Notes under the pieces: generated by a model
Told to the model about the DNA's origin: nothing
The model's input: only the letters and a program-made list of their open reading frames with translations
The model's database searches: none
Translations under genes and position numbers: made by a program
NCBI GenBank assembly: GCA_027946365.1
Contig: JAPEUQ010000002.1
Span: forward strand, 1,674,001 to 1,738,000
Source of the DNA: Kalmusia sp. IMI 367209
Taxonomy: Eukaryota; Ascomycota; Dothideomycetes; Pleosporales; Didymosphaeriaceae
Length of the DNA: 64,000 nt
Direction: 5' to 3'
Part shown: piece by piece, positions 1-12,058 of the stretch
Layout: each line of letters opens with the position of its first letter
Numbering within the stretch: the stretch's first letter is position 1

Positions 1-1285
1 GGAATAAAAGATTGATTTATATCCGCTTTCCTTCTCTCTTAGTAGCTGAGCGGGCTATCAGTAAGTTATCTTTCCAAACAGATCATGACCAAGGTCCTAC
101 AGCACTGCCTATCAGTCTATTATGCCGGATACTTGTAGATAGGTCAAGCCACGCCACATGCGGTCAGCGTCGCCGTTCTGAAAGCTGAGGTGAGACCCCA
201 TGGGATATACACGAAGGCGTCAGACCGCCATCTTACGGTGCAGCACATGTGGACCCTTGATCCATAAACTCCTCCAGTGGGGAAGGCTACACAAGCACTC
301 GATCCACGGTAGTTGTGGGACCTCCCGGTAACACAAGTCCGCCTTTATCTCTTCATTTATGCTTTACGATAAACTAGCACGTACTTTGCTTACACCCCCC
401 CTTTTCAACCTTGGTTCTCGTGCCACTCAACCACTCGAGGGGCCGAGACCCTCCGTAAAAAAAGGCAATACGACGGTCCGCTCCGAACTGTGGTCCACTT
501 CTCACCCCCATCTGCCTCCGGAGGCGATCCGGGTGTACCCCAGTAGAGGACCGTTTATAATCTGACGCCCGGCTCGGGAACATTCGTGTACGGTTATGAG
601 GTCATGATAAGGGCTTGGTCATGATTGTTGAGATGCCCGGAGGTGACACTCTGGTGATAGTGAGTGGGGTAATGGCGGTGACAGTGAGCTACGGTAGCCG
701 CGGTAAGTGTAATAGAGTTTAAAATTCTGCTTGGTGAGGTTCTCTGAGGTCATTATTACTCAAATTCTTGAAGTAAACTTTATAACTGGCTATATGACTA
801 ATATGTATCATTGAGGTCGTTGAGGTCGTTGCCAAGGTGTATGTAAATAATGAGGCGCGGCAAGTTTGGCATAGGTCAAAAACTCTCAAAAAGCTGCATA
901 CTGAGTCCTTATCCGAGCCTATATAACGTGCCGCGGGCGTAGGAGCCCTAAAAGCCGAAGACTCTGCGCTCGTGATAGTCTTAAGATGGCTAGATTAGGG
1001 GTACAATCCACTGGCAGAGGAGCCCGTTTTTGGCCACAATTGTGGTGAAGCGAGTCAGCTAATCAAGTGCCAAATGAAATACTTTCTCTGGACTAGATAG
1101 ACCGTACCGTAGCAGCAAAGCAGAAAAATCAGGCCTGCGAAGATACAAAGATCTTCCTATCTAGATCCAAATGGACTCGATTCTAATCCTCTAGCCAGTA
1201 GAATTCATCTACTAAGCACCGGATTGGTGAGCATTGCCATGTGCAAACTTTCGAGTTGAGCGGAGTTGACATATCTACTTCACGA
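1..1285. other. Gene-free spacer, left edge
   Basis: No reading frame here has a recognisable domain, a codon-like pattern or splice-consistent neighbours. Short ORFs on both strands overlap one another in the way chance ORFs do. A 9-bp unit (gaggtcgtt) occurs twice in tandem near 813-830. The 3' end of the leftmost P450 gene closes the stretch. Confidence 0.6.
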
Positions 1286-3174
1286 CTATAGCTTCGCAGT
1301 TACAACAACCTTAACTTCTCCCTGTCCCTCACCTTTGCCTTTAACAATTCTAGGCTGGCCAATAACAAAGGCCTTGTGGATTTGGGTGTCTTCAATAGTG
1401 GTTTTGAAAAGATCCATATCGAAGCTGCGAAGGAGCCGCGCAAAGGTGAGATAAATCTCGGCGTACGCTAGACTGGACGCGTGCCATGAGTGTTAACCAC
1501 GATTCTTGTCGTGGATTGGGAGAAGAATCTACAAAATGGAAAACTGGTGGTTACTTACCCCATACCGAGGCACTGCCGGCTGCCCTTGGTAAAGCTGGCC
1601 AGGTAGTTATTGAGGGGAAATCCCCGCTGGGCCGCTTGCACCCAGCGGTCCGGATTGAAGCAGAAGGGCTCTGGGAAGATATCCTCATTCGTGTGGACGA
1701 AGTAGCTGATCTGGCTCACGGGAGTCTGGGAGCCGTGCCTGGTTAGAGATGCAAACTCGGAGAAAGCAGGAACTCGGGGTGGACTCACTCCTGGCGGAAT
1801 GGCATACTCTTTGTACTGAAGCGTTTCCTCGGTAGCCACTCTTGGTAAGCGAGTAACGGGGCCATAGGACAAGCGAATCGACTCCTTTACCACTCCCGTC
1901 TTTGTGTTTGTTTAACTAGTCAGCGCGTACAAGAAACACGGTGCAGCGAGAGATCCAGACTCACCAAGTAGGGCAAGGCCTCAAGGGACTGCAGCGTCAA
2001 TTCCTCGTCTGGAATACCCACCACTTTGATCAGGTCATCGCGCACCTTCGCTAACAGCTCCCTGTTCTCCAGCAGGTGGAACATGCCGATGGCCAGCGCG
2101 CGTGCCGAGTTCTCAGTACCTGCGAAGAGAATGACCTGGCCTTCGTCCACGAGGCGGCCCATACCGCGCTCCTTAGGTGGGATGCGTGCGTCGCTCAGAG
2201 CCTCGATGATGACCGATTTGGACGCTGGATCGCTCGCGTCTTTGGCCTGAATGATGCGCTTAATGTTCTTCTCGAAGCTGCCGCGCAGGTCCAGCAGGTC
2301 GGCCACGGCCGGCTGTGCGCGCCGGATCACGGACACGGGCAGCGCCTTCATGGTGAGCGGCAGCCATGGCACGAACCGCGTCCAGTGAAACATTTCCGAG
2401 ATGCCCTTGAAGCCCTCGCGAATGGGGTCTTGGAGGTCTGGAATGCTGAGATAGTCGTAGTGATAACCGAAGAAGTGGCTAGTGATTATGTCGGCGGTCA
2501 TAGCAGAGAAGGCCTTGTCCAGGGAAATGGGTGTACCGGCTTCGCGCGCTTGGTCGAGTCGGCTCAGCATGGCCGTGATGCGCTCATGGATCAGCGGCTC
2601 CATGGAAACGATGGATCGCCGCGCGAAGTAGGGGTTCATGTAGCCGCGGCGCTGGCGGTGGAGGCCATGATCCACGGTGGCTGCCACCGAGGCCGGGACG
2701 GCAAATCCGGCTAGAGTTGATGGGTCCTTGTCGACCCGGCGGCTGCCACCGGCGTAGATGTTGTGATAGTAGTTGGGATCGTTGATGTGTACCTCGTTCG
2801 GGTTGATGCGGACGATAGGACCTGCCCACTGCGTAAGATGGTGCACCGTAAAGGAAAGGGATAACTGGCAGAACTGCCAAATTACCATAAATGTCATGCA
2901 TCTTGCGAATCTCCCAGAGATAGGTGCCCCCTTTGACAACGTCATACCAGAAGTCGTAGAAGGACGTCATGGCAGCAACGCGGGGGCCTGGGATCTTGCG
3001 CAGCGGATGGAAATACAAGTTGTAGATGCATCGCACAACAAAGTAGATGCCGCATAGCATGAGTACAGTCCAGGCGGGTGAGTTGCCCGCCGTCTCCATC
3101 AGTGCTCGGCTGCCCGCGGCTCCCAGCGACTTCGCAGTAGCATTGGGCGCCCATGTGTGGACGAGTTTCTCCAT
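1286..3174 (-). CDS. Cytochrome P450, CYP58/trichodiene-oxygenase-like
   Basis: Haem-thiolate monooxygenase, expected in the ER membrane and to need a P450 reductase. Four exons fit on the minus strand: 3174-2886, 2821-1965, 1899-1559 and 1472-1286. The introns (64, 65 and 86 bp) have GT-AG ends and restore one frame of about 557 residues. Visible landmarks are an N-terminal membrane anchor followed by a PGPR hinge, the I-helix AGTENS (about residue 330), ExxR as KESIR (about 386) and the haem loop [10 protein letters not shown] with its Cys ligand (about 492). The body ([12 protein letters not shown], then RRGYMNPYF) resembles fungal CYP58-type trichodiene oxygenases. The start at 3174 has the best ATG context. 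An in-frame ATG at 3324 would add 50 residues ahead of the anchor, and one at 3099 would shorten the leader. The substrate is unknown. It probably belongs with the other tailoring genes up to 16 kb. Confidence 0.88.
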
Positions 3175-3324
3175 GACAGATGGCGATGTATGCCGGAAAT
3201 TGCCTATGGGACGCAGGGATAGCGCATGAGAGAAACGCGTCAAGTAGAGCAGTGAATTATGTATAACCGAAGATGGAACCCTCAATAGTGTCCCGACATT
3301 GCGCACGGATATCTCCGGTCGCAT

Positions 3325-5051
3325 CTGGAGATGAGTACTAGTCCATGCTGTGATGAAGCGGTCAAAAACCCCACTCTAGCCAGCTTCCTGCTGTGTCTTG
3401 CGAGATGCATGCTAATCTTCCCTTCGGGCTTTGCTATTGGGAGGTACGACTGCTCATTTGTTCCTTATCAATGCTGCATGTCAGACGCCCCTCTGTATGT
3501 GTTTACCCTTCAATACTAAGGCTATGTTTGCCTAACGATTCTGATTCTAAGGCCGTCCCGTAGTGGGATTTGCGCCTGGCTTTCCGGTGAAGAGCTGGTA
3601 CACCAGTAGAGAGGTTTTGTTGACTAAAAGCAGGTTTGGAGGTGTGGCGTGAGTTCCTCTTACCCAATAAGAAGCTCAAAATAGAGCTAAAAGAAATCAG
3701 CAAGTTCACACATGCCCCTCGTGACTTGGAAAGTCCTAGCATATGAAGAGCTCTTTTATAGTCTCACATATCGCTTTCTTACGTGGCAAGCTCCCGCAAT
3801 CTGATGCAGGATTGGGCGAGAACTATACATATTCTTTCACGAGCCTCCGAGCCTTCTGTATGGTACTGGCCTGTGCGAAAACTACTGTTATGGCTGCGCT
3901 GAACCTGGGTATCTCTCATAGGTGAACATATCCTAACTATTGTATGATGACGTCAATCGTAATCTCGGGCGATCAGCCCCCACGGGTAGGTTTGGCTATA
4001 TCCAGTAAAGATAAGCTCGGTCCTGTAGACCCTTCGGTGTCTTTTGCTTTCTGAACGGGGCAATTCCTGGCGAAGGGAATAAATTTTAACGAGATGTACG
4101 GAGGTAGTCACACCGATTTGCAGGGGAGGATTCGTTCAACGCCCAGCAAGCGGCTTCAGTTTAGCGCACATGCAGCCCCCCAATGTCTTGGTATAATGCG
4201 GAGTCTGGTACCGGGCCGCCAAGCGTTTCAGGGCACTGATCCCTGCGCATGCCAGACTGTCGGGTGCGAGGCAACCAATGGTCTGTGCGACGGCCCGCCG
4301 TTCGGTGGGGATCGGTGCGAGTCCAATGTTGTCTAGCGCATGTGTCTGCGATGACCCTACTAAGCGTTATTTATTTTCCTAATAAGCCGATTTAGGTAAA
4401 TGGTTTCGGGGTTTCCTACTAGCGTCTAATCTTTCATAGAATAAGTCTTTTATAGTTACATCAAGTATTTTATTATACTTATTAAACTAGCCTATCAGCG
4501 TGATGGAACGCTTACCGTAAACTCTTGCCCATAGGCTCCATAACTAGCGCAGTCTACTAGCTTCCCTCAGTACGGTCAGAATCCAAAACACCGAGTTCAG
4601 CAAATCATCTCAACGCCATGGACACTCACGAAGCTAAAGGCTAGTGAAATTGCGCTAGTTATGGAGCCTATGGGTGAGAGTTTACGGTATTGGGGTACTC
4701 GCATACACATGCCGTTGTCCAGTACAACGTCACGCGTCGCTTGCTGGGCGTCACTCGTCGCCTTCTCACTGCTGACGGCGTACTGTGCCGCGGAGTTAAG
4801 CCTTACACATTCCAGCCGGCCAAGAGTAGCATCTCGAGGCGTGATTGTACAACGATGACAAATTCCTTGAGACCTAGATTCGACATGGCTTTGTTCGCTG
4901 AAACAAGGAGACTGAACAAAAGCTAAGCTTTACATAAAAGCGTTGTTACCTGATTATAGGCAAGTGAAGTACCAGGCACATTTCCCTCGATCCAAAGCGA
5001 GAGATTGTATTCCTTTCCATCTAGTGCTTCTACCTCACTCACGACTTTGCA
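3325..5051. other. Gene-free spacer with a long inverted repeat
   Basis: No supported gene lies between the P450 and the divergent aldo-keto reductase. Around 4090-4340 is a GC-richer patch without a recognisable product, and 4350-4500 is AT-rich. The only clear structure is the inverted repeat at 4514-4688, listed separately. Confidence 0.55.
4514..4688. repeat. Imperfect inverted repeat, about 39-bp arms
   Basis: The left arm (4514-4552) and the reverse complement of the right arm (4650-4688) match at 36 of 39 positions, by eye. A weaker continuation of the match extends inward around an actagc core. The loop is about 97 bp. No flanking target-site duplication is obvious and there is no ORF inside, so it could be a small foldback/MITE-like element, a solo-element scar or a rearrangement junction. 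Confidence 0.7.
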
Positions 5052-6278
5052 ATGGCGCCTGCAAACACCCCAAAGGTCATTGCAGGGAAGCCTGTGGGCT
5101 CCATCGGATTCGGCATGATGAGTGAGTCTGAGTTCCGCTAGAGCGATATCCTCAGGTATCTTGTGTCTGATTTGTTTCCGAGATCTTACCCTGTCCGGCA
5201 AAATTACGCACGAGGAGGCCATCAAGCCCATGAAGGCCGCCCTGGAGAATGGTGCCAACTTCTGGAACGCGGTAGGCATTACCTAGCTCAGGCACCTCTC
5301 TCGGAGTCGCTTCACATTTCACTTTACCGCAAACACTGACCCCGCACCACGTTCCCAGGGCACCTTCTACGGGCCCCCTAACGCCAACTCCCTCCACCTC
5401 CTCAAGTACTACTTCACCAAGTACCCTGAGGACGCGTCTCGCGTCGTGCTCAGCCTCAAGGGCGCCTATGACCTCAGACGTCAGGCGCCCGACTGCAGCG
5501 CCGAGGGCTTACGCGGGGCCGTCGACGAGGCCCTGCGCGTGCTCGACGGCACCAAGACTATCGACTTGTTCGAGTGCACGCGCATCGATCCGGAAGTGAC
5601 CGTCGAGGCCACGGTCGGCACCCTGGTGCAGCTGATGCGCGAGGGCAAAATCGGCTCGTACGGGCTCAGCGAGGTCAGCCCCGCCACCATCCGCCGCGCC
5701 TACGCCGTTCACCCGCCCGCCGCGGTCGAGGAGGAACTGAACCTGTTCGCGCGCCATGTACTCGACGAGGGCGGCGTGGCCGACACGTGCCGTGAGCTGG
5801 GCATTCCGCTGGTGGGCTACAGCCCCATGGGAAGCGGCTGGTTGACGGGTCAATTCAAGACGCTGGACGATCTGCCGGCCGGCGACTATCGTCACCACTT
5901 CCCACGCTTCCAGCCGGGCGCCTTCGAGCGGAATGTCAAGCTCGCCGAGGCCGTTGGGACGGTCGCTCAGAAAAAGGGGTGCTCGAGCGCTCAGATTGCA
6001 ATCGCCTGGTAAGCCTTCATACGTTTTCTTCGCTTCTAAACGCGAGTCTCGCATTCTTTATCCTACACTAGTCAGGACTAATGCTGGAGGCGAACAGGGT
6101 GGTACGTCAGGGTGTGGTGGCCATCCCTGGTGCGACCAAGGTGCATCGAGTTGAGGAGAACTGTAAGTTCGTGGAGCTGACCGATGCTGAAGCGGCAGAA
6201 CTTCAGGAGGCCGTGGACTACACGGCAGTTGCTGGCGACCGATACCCGGAAGCGGCCAAAAAGCATTTGAACAAATAA
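5052..6278 (+). CDS. Aldo-keto reductase, pyridoxal reductase (Plr1)-like
   Basis: NADPH-dependent carbonyl reductase of the AKR8-like class. The closest family seems to be yeast pyridoxal reductase, which reduces pyridoxal to pyridoxine. Exons 5052-5121, 5183-5271, 5359-6008 and 6098-6278 join through GT-AG introns of 61, 87 and 89 bp to a 329-residue protein, a normal family length. Visible are the N-terminal strand GSIGFGMMNLT, NFWNAGTFYGPP with the presumed catalytic Tyr, the Lys in VVLSLKGAYD, the GLSEVS strand, YSPMG and the cofactor-binding VVAIPGATKV near the C-terminus. The Asp usual before AGxxYG is Asn here, as in Plr1-type enzymes. The location among P450s and a flavin oxidase also allows a role in a biosynthetic pathway. 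The last intron has an alternative acceptor at 6072, but only 6097 gives the expected WVVRQGVV junction. Confidence 0.87.
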
Positions 6279-6849
6279 AGGCTTGCGGGAGAGTAGTGGC
6301 TCTTCGCCATTGGAGTGTCTACTATTTTTCAAGAAAAAAAATTCGAACATCTACGTTTGTCCCAATTATCCAAAAATATCGCGTATTTTGTATCTACCTA
6401 TTTGGGTAGCGTCTTTTCCAACTTGAGCCTTTTTGTCCACCGAGCACCGCATATGCATAGTTATTCATCCAACTGTATCCGATCTCTGATTAGTTGACAG
6501 CCTTTTACAAGAAGCCAAAGAATCAACCTGTCTTTTACCTTCAATAGAGAATAATCCAGAGGCCGCTGCCAATGTGAAAACGCCCGCCGCAAACTATGGA
6601 TCATCTTATGCAGGGACTCTTGATTTCAAGTACCTGAGTCTAGAAAGAATTGTTTCTCCTTACACTCGGGATATATAATTGCACTCGCTCTGTTTCGGTC
6701 GGCTATCATCGCAAGGTGCTATAAAACGCTGATGAGACCCTTATCAGAGATTGCACGCGTCAGAATTCTATGATGAGAGCGTGCACATAAGTCGACGCAA
6801 GGGGTTTACGATCAATACAGGGGGCGTTATTAGCCGAGGAACTCGGCTC

Positions 6850-6986
6850 TTCATACTCCTACAAGTAAGACACATGACAGGCGTTCTCACACGAGGGATT
6901 TGTTCCTTCATACTCATATAAGTGAGACATGACTGGCGTTCTCAGCCAAGGGATTTGTTCTTTTAACGCATATACAAGTAAGACAT
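6850..6986. repeat. Degenerate minisatellite, about 57-bp unit, 2.4 copies
   Basis: Copies begin at 6850, 6907 and 6963. Each opens with a variant of ttcatactcctacaagtaag, and the two full copies share ggcgttctca and gggatttgttc. Copies 1 and 2 are about 57 and 56 bp long, and the third is truncated at about 24 bp. The copies differ by scattered substitutions, so this is not a recent expansion. Confidence 0.72.
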
Positions 6987-7982
6987 CAGACAAGCATCGC
7001 AAATGATCTGTCTGAGCTCGTTCCTGCAGACGCGCAATCGATCGCACTGGCACGTGGCAGTCAGCGGGTTCGCACGTGGCTTCTAAGCCTAAGTCAGGTT
7101 CCAAAAATGGCGTCGAGTGATAAGAAAGTACATCTCATCATTCAGATAACCATCAGAAGGCAACGCTATCCATGCCTAGATTGAGAAATGGCGGCGCCAC
7201 TCATTCATGTCGTACGTGGCGAAGTCGATAATGGCTGTAAGCAATTCACAATTTTCGGAGCAGGCTGCTAAATGATGACGTCTAGGAGCCAGATCAACTG
7301 AGTCTCCGTAGGGGTACTATCGCGAGATCTCATTTTGGGAGTACCACATCCACGACGCCATTACGCCCAAGCTCCGATCCGGTGACATTCAACTCATTAC
7401 TCAGGTATCTTCTTCGGAGCTGAGCGACCCTTACTGCGCTATCCAGACTAATTCCAGCCCCATATACACAAGGTACGTGCGAAGGAGCTCGTATCTTTCA
7501 AGCCACTTCCGACCAAACTACCTCGAAAAATACGAGTTCCTTCGTATTTACTCTTTACTTGTGGCCGCTTACGTGGGCTACGAGCTTGGAGATGACTCTC
7601 GAATTCGCTTGAGAAGCTCGATTGCATGAAGAAGATGAAGAGGCGAGTTCCGGCGTGTGATGAAAGACGCGTCCCGAGCCAACAATCCCGTTCTGCGTTT
7701 TTTCCAGATAGTCAATCGTAGACCATGTCTGCCTTGGGATCGAACGACTCACACTCAAATTCGATCTCACTTCTACGCTCACCTCAGAGTCGAATAGATA
7801 GATGACGGGATGCCTTCTTCCAGGGCACTACTCCATCACGCCGCCTATATTCGATATTTGCTTTCCAGAATGATCCTGATAAGCCCCCAAGCTAGTAAGA
7901 CACCGCCGCATTGACTCACGCCTGAGTTCACGTGTGCCTTGACTGAACGTAGAGGTGGCCAACCGGACAAGGACGTTGAGTG

Positions 7983-7988
7983 TATAAA
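7983..7988 (+). promoter_or_regulatory. TATA box of the FAD oxidase gene
   Basis: TATAAA sits about 75 bp before the ATG at 8063, in gtgtataaagagg. The spacing fits a fungal core promoter. Confidence 0.55.
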
Positions 7989-8062
7989 GAGGCGATGACG
8001 GTCCCTCCCGAATACGAGGGGCCATCCAAGCTACCAAGTGCGAACCAAAGAGTCGTTTCAAG

Positions 8063-9820
8063 ATGCGCGTTTCCCAATTCTCCAACCTTGCCCTCCTTGG
8101 CCTTGTGCGCGGCAGCGTTGGCGCGGTAGTGCGGGACAGTGCACCCCCTTTCACTGCCGCAAGCTACCACTGGTCTAACGAGACCGTGATCTCCTTTAAG
8201 GACTCTCCCGGATTCTTCAACGCAACCGAGAGATGGGACATCTACAGGCCCCCCACATACAGCGTGGCCATCACTCCGGCCACCGAGGCCGACGTGGTGA
8301 AGGCGGTAATGTGCCCAGCTAGCCACTCATTTGATCTTCAGTCTAACGAGACCCAGGTCAAAGCAGCACAAAAGCATCATCTGCCCTTCCTCGCCACCGG
8401 AGGTCGTCATGGATATTCCACCACGCTGGCTGAGTTGCAGGGCGGTCTAGCCATCGATTTGAGCAAGCTCAACACGATCAGCATCGACAAAGAAGCCGCT
8501 ACTCTGACCATCGGACCCGGCGTGCACTTTGGGGAGATCTTTGACCCCCTGTACGAAGCCGGCTTCCAGATTCGTGAGTCTCAAATACCGCCTCCGCACG
8601 TCTGAACTGCACACTGATACCTCTGAGCAGAAACTGGAACGGCGACCTGTCCCGGCATGGTGGGCGTTACGCTCGGCGGCGGCATTGGTCGCTTGAACGG
8701 GTTGCAAGGCTTGGTCATGGACGCTCTCATCTCCGCGAGGATTGTCATCGCAAATGGAACTTTGCTGGAAGTGTCGGAGACGTCGAATTCGGATCTTTTC
8801 TGGGGGGTCCGGGGCGCAGGTCAGAACTTCGGCGTCATCACCTCGGCTACCTACAAGGTTCAGCCGCTGTACAAGGACGGTGTCTGGACGAGCGTGGACC
8901 TGATAATACCTCTTGAGAAGAATGTGTCTTACTTTGAGACCGTATCGAGCATGTTGCCGCTGCCGGCCGACCTGACTGTTCAGTCGACGGTCGTTTACAA
9001 CACCACAACAAATCAGGTAAGCCAAGGATAACGTCGACATGCTTCTCATGTTGAAAGATACTGGACATATATCGCTGACAACTCTTTTCAAAGGCACAAC
9101 TCATGGCCAGTCTTGTGTATGCTGGACCCGAAGAGACTGGTCTTGAAGCCATGGCCCCGATCCTTGACCTTGGCCCATTCATTTTCAAAAACGTCTCGGA
9201 GCTTGCATGGAACCAAGTCAGCACGGGATCCATGTTCCAGATCGACGCCGGGATCTGTGCCAACTCGCAAATCTTCGACATCTACGGCTTCAATCTTAAG
9301 ACCTTTGACGCGCCCACTATGTCCTCCAGCCTGCAAAAGATGGCCGACTTCTACGACGAGCAGCCGAACGCCCGCGGCTCGGCCATCGTACTAGAGACGT
9401 GGCCCAACGAGGCCGTGATCGCGGTCCCGGACGACGCGACGGCGTATCCGTGGAGAGATGCAACCACATATGGGTGAGTCCGCGCCTTCCCTCTTTCCCC
9501 TTCGTAGAGCAGCGAACTTTCCGTCTATATTTCATTACGCCGGCTGACACGAGTGTAGCATGGTCGAGTTTCGCTGGGCCGAGGTGGGCGATCCCGTCGA
9601 AGCAGCGGCCAACGAGATGGGGCGTGAGCTTCGGGGCGATTTTGCTGAAACTTCGGGCTACGGCAACCTGACCGTCTACGTCAACTACGCGCTGGGAGAC
9701 GAGAGCCTTGAGTCGATCTATGGAGCGAACAAGCTACCCCGGCTCGCCAGCCTCAAGGCTCAGTACGACCCCCACAACGCCTTTGGGTTCTACCACGCTT
9801 TGCCTACGTCTTACCCTTAG
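8063..9820 (+). CDS. Secreted FAD-linked oxidase, BBE/6-HDNO type
   Basis: Flavin oxidase of the VAO/PCMH fold with a C-terminal berberine-bridge-enzyme domain. The family oxidises amines, sugars or pathway intermediates and passes electrons to O2. Exons 8063-8305, 8357-8573, 8631-9016, 9094-9473 and 9559-9820 give 495 residues. All four introns (51-85 bp) are GT-AG. The first is a multiple of three, so it reads through as spurious residues. The N-terminus looks like a signal peptide. His99 in GGRHGYS and Cys160 in TATCPGMVG occupy the positions used for double covalent FAD attachment in BBE-like enzymes. The LGGGIG loop and C-terminal NAFGFYHALP match the family. Such oxidases are common tailoring enzymes in fungal metabolite clusters, which suits the P450 and MFS neighbours. 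The substrate cannot be told. Confidence 0.9.
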
Positions 9821-12058
9821 ATTCTGCGCCAGACGGTCATGGAGGCGTTTTTTAGATGGACTAGGATCGGATAGATATATAGTGAAGTGGTGCAGTGGAT
9901 CTGCTTATTTGATCGCGATGCTTTCGTCAGACTTTTATTCGTCATACATAAGTTCCACGGTACATTTTAGATTCGTAAATGAAAATCTATCCTTTTTACC
10001 ATTTACGAATAAGTATTCATGAAATTCGACGTCTTCGATCTATGATATGACTGCAACTTGCCTAGGATGGGGTTTTCATTAGGCAAGCTTTTCTATAGTA
10101 ATAGGTATTAAATTCGATGAAACAACAGCGAAGCTTTCGCAAAGTTATTCTAGGCCTTGAAATACGCTGCGAAACAATCCGGGTGTGTTTTCGGTTGATA
10201 GGCCAGTTCCAGGAATTCCATTAGTCAATAATTGTCATGAAGCAAGTATCATACGATAGAAATGCGGCGTATCAAGGGACTCCTAAGGTTTAGTAGAGTT
10301 TGCCTAGATTTTAGCGAATCCCCATCATCCAACCAAATTCGCTGTAGGGTCTTATGTAGCTATATCAGCGGCTAGGATCATTAGATATCAGGCGCCGCCA
10401 CGATATTGCAGAATGTGAAGGAGTCTCTACCATGTATATCCAATTCTGCTGCCGACTGTCGTCAACGACCACCGTGCTATCGGATTCCTACTAGGTTGCA
10501 GTCAAACTCCGGGGCTGGAAGAGACTATTCCGCCAAGCCAGTATGACCTGTGCCTAGTTGTTCAACTTTAAGCGACATGTACAAGTATGCGGCCCGCTGG
10601 CACGAAGGAATGATCGCCCCGTGCCAAGCATAGCACTAAGCAGTCGAAAGTACCGAAGAATAGGTAGATACCCCAGGCCGAGAGATCTTTGGTACGTGGC
10701 GCATAAGCTGACTCGTGTTTATCTCGGAGCGACATCATAGCTAGGCATTCTTCATGCTGTGCTCTGTCGCACTTGGGCCGCACACCGCTCATGTCGATAT
10801 GCTGGAGGCCTGATGCGAATCAATTCATCCAGCCAGTCATTCTAGGGCTGAAAATACGTGATTGCCTTGACTTATCGAGTTTCGCCAAGTTGGGTTGCGT
10901 GCGTAATGATGAGTTACGACGTAAGCATTTTCATTGGCCTGGTTGCATATATAGCCGAACGTGCCACACGCGAATCTTACATGCATATACGTAGGTAAAC
11001 GCCCCGGAGAAGTGCATGAAACGTGGTCCTCTAGCATTTCGTGTACCTTCCTAAGTAGGCAGATGGGTAGTCACCTGCACTTTGCCTCTAAGAGATGTCT
11101 TACTCGAATGCAATAGGTAGCCACCCTTTTCAGCCTTCATGCGACTACGCCGTTATCTGGCATGTGTTCTTATCAGGTTCCACGTACATGGCTTTAGGAC
11201 ACCATAGAAAAGCCACACCAATCTATCGTGTTTCAAGCGATGACTTTCATTCGTAAGCTGCTTCACGGCCGGACTTTACGTCTATTGACGTGGTCGAAAG
11301 GATTAAGGCAACTATTGAAATCAGCATGGCGTGATTCACGCCCCCTCCTCAGGTACTCGGGTTCGTAGCTATGCAGCTGTGGAAGCGGAGTCCACACGAT
11401 CAGCCCCTACTTCTTACCAAAACCTTCGATTTCTCGCCTACCATGTCGCAAATAGTGGCTATCGAATAAGCAGCCAGCTGGCTCCGGTATCGAGAAACAA
11501 AGCAATGGCCAACCTGGATCTGAGTCCAAAATAACAGCTTGGGAATTTCTCACGGCTAAGTTCAAAGGTCGTCATATCTGGGAGACACTTTACTTTCACT
11601 CGTCAATATCAGAAGCTGTCACGTAGAAAAGAAGGGGTATATAGGCAGTAATAGGTATCACACGACAGATCGCGTGCAGGTCACCTTCTGTTGTGAGAGA
11701 ATTTTATAGCGGGATACTGAATTTAATGCAAAATCCGCTTTGCCAACAGTGATTCGTCCCGTAACGTTCATGAGTGTTTATTTCGGTAGACTCGGCTGTA
11801 ATGTGCGCAAGCTTAGAAGCTAAGAATCATGTAAAACAAGAAGATCCAAATGCACCATGACAAGAAAAGAACTGCATTGTATCCTCTACGTTGCGCAGCA
11901 CAAGTTTCATGTCTTCCGTGAGTCTAGGTAAACAGCCTCTAAGGGAAAATTTTGCATCCATGATAGACCAACGAGTGAGAGATGCAGGCAAAGACACACA
12001 AAGAATCGCCCCCCAGCCACTATTTTTCTCCCCGTCCGCCACAGCCCATTCACAGGAT
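9821..12058. other. Gene-free spacer, 2.2 kb
   Basis: This AT-rich stretch lies between the tail-to-tail FAD oxidase and second P450. Short ORFs at 10558-10740, 10773-10994 and 11331-11534 lack domains, splice sites or bias. I see no repeat, TE motif or RNA gene. Confidence 0.6.

Larger units (their letters stand above)
6279..8062. other. Gene-free spacer with a degenerate tandem repeat
   Basis: This stretch is AT-rich with many stops on both strands. The ORF at 6859-7104 (minus) only reads through the tandem repeat at 6850-6986 and has no independent support. The right end is the promoter of the FAD oxidase. Confidence 0.6.

Noticed and set aside
3175..3324. N-terminal 50-codon extension of the first P450
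   Set aside because: It places 50 polar and mixed residues before the membrane anchor, and its ATG context is worse than at 3174.
8306..8356. In-frame 51-bp segment in the FAD oxidase read as coding
   Set aside because: It has GT-AG ends, and removing it restores the conserved EADVVKAVKAAQKH region, so it is an intron.
10558..11534. Small ORFs in the 2.2-kb spacer
   Set aside because: Short, overlapping frames without domain, splice context or codon-like pattern.
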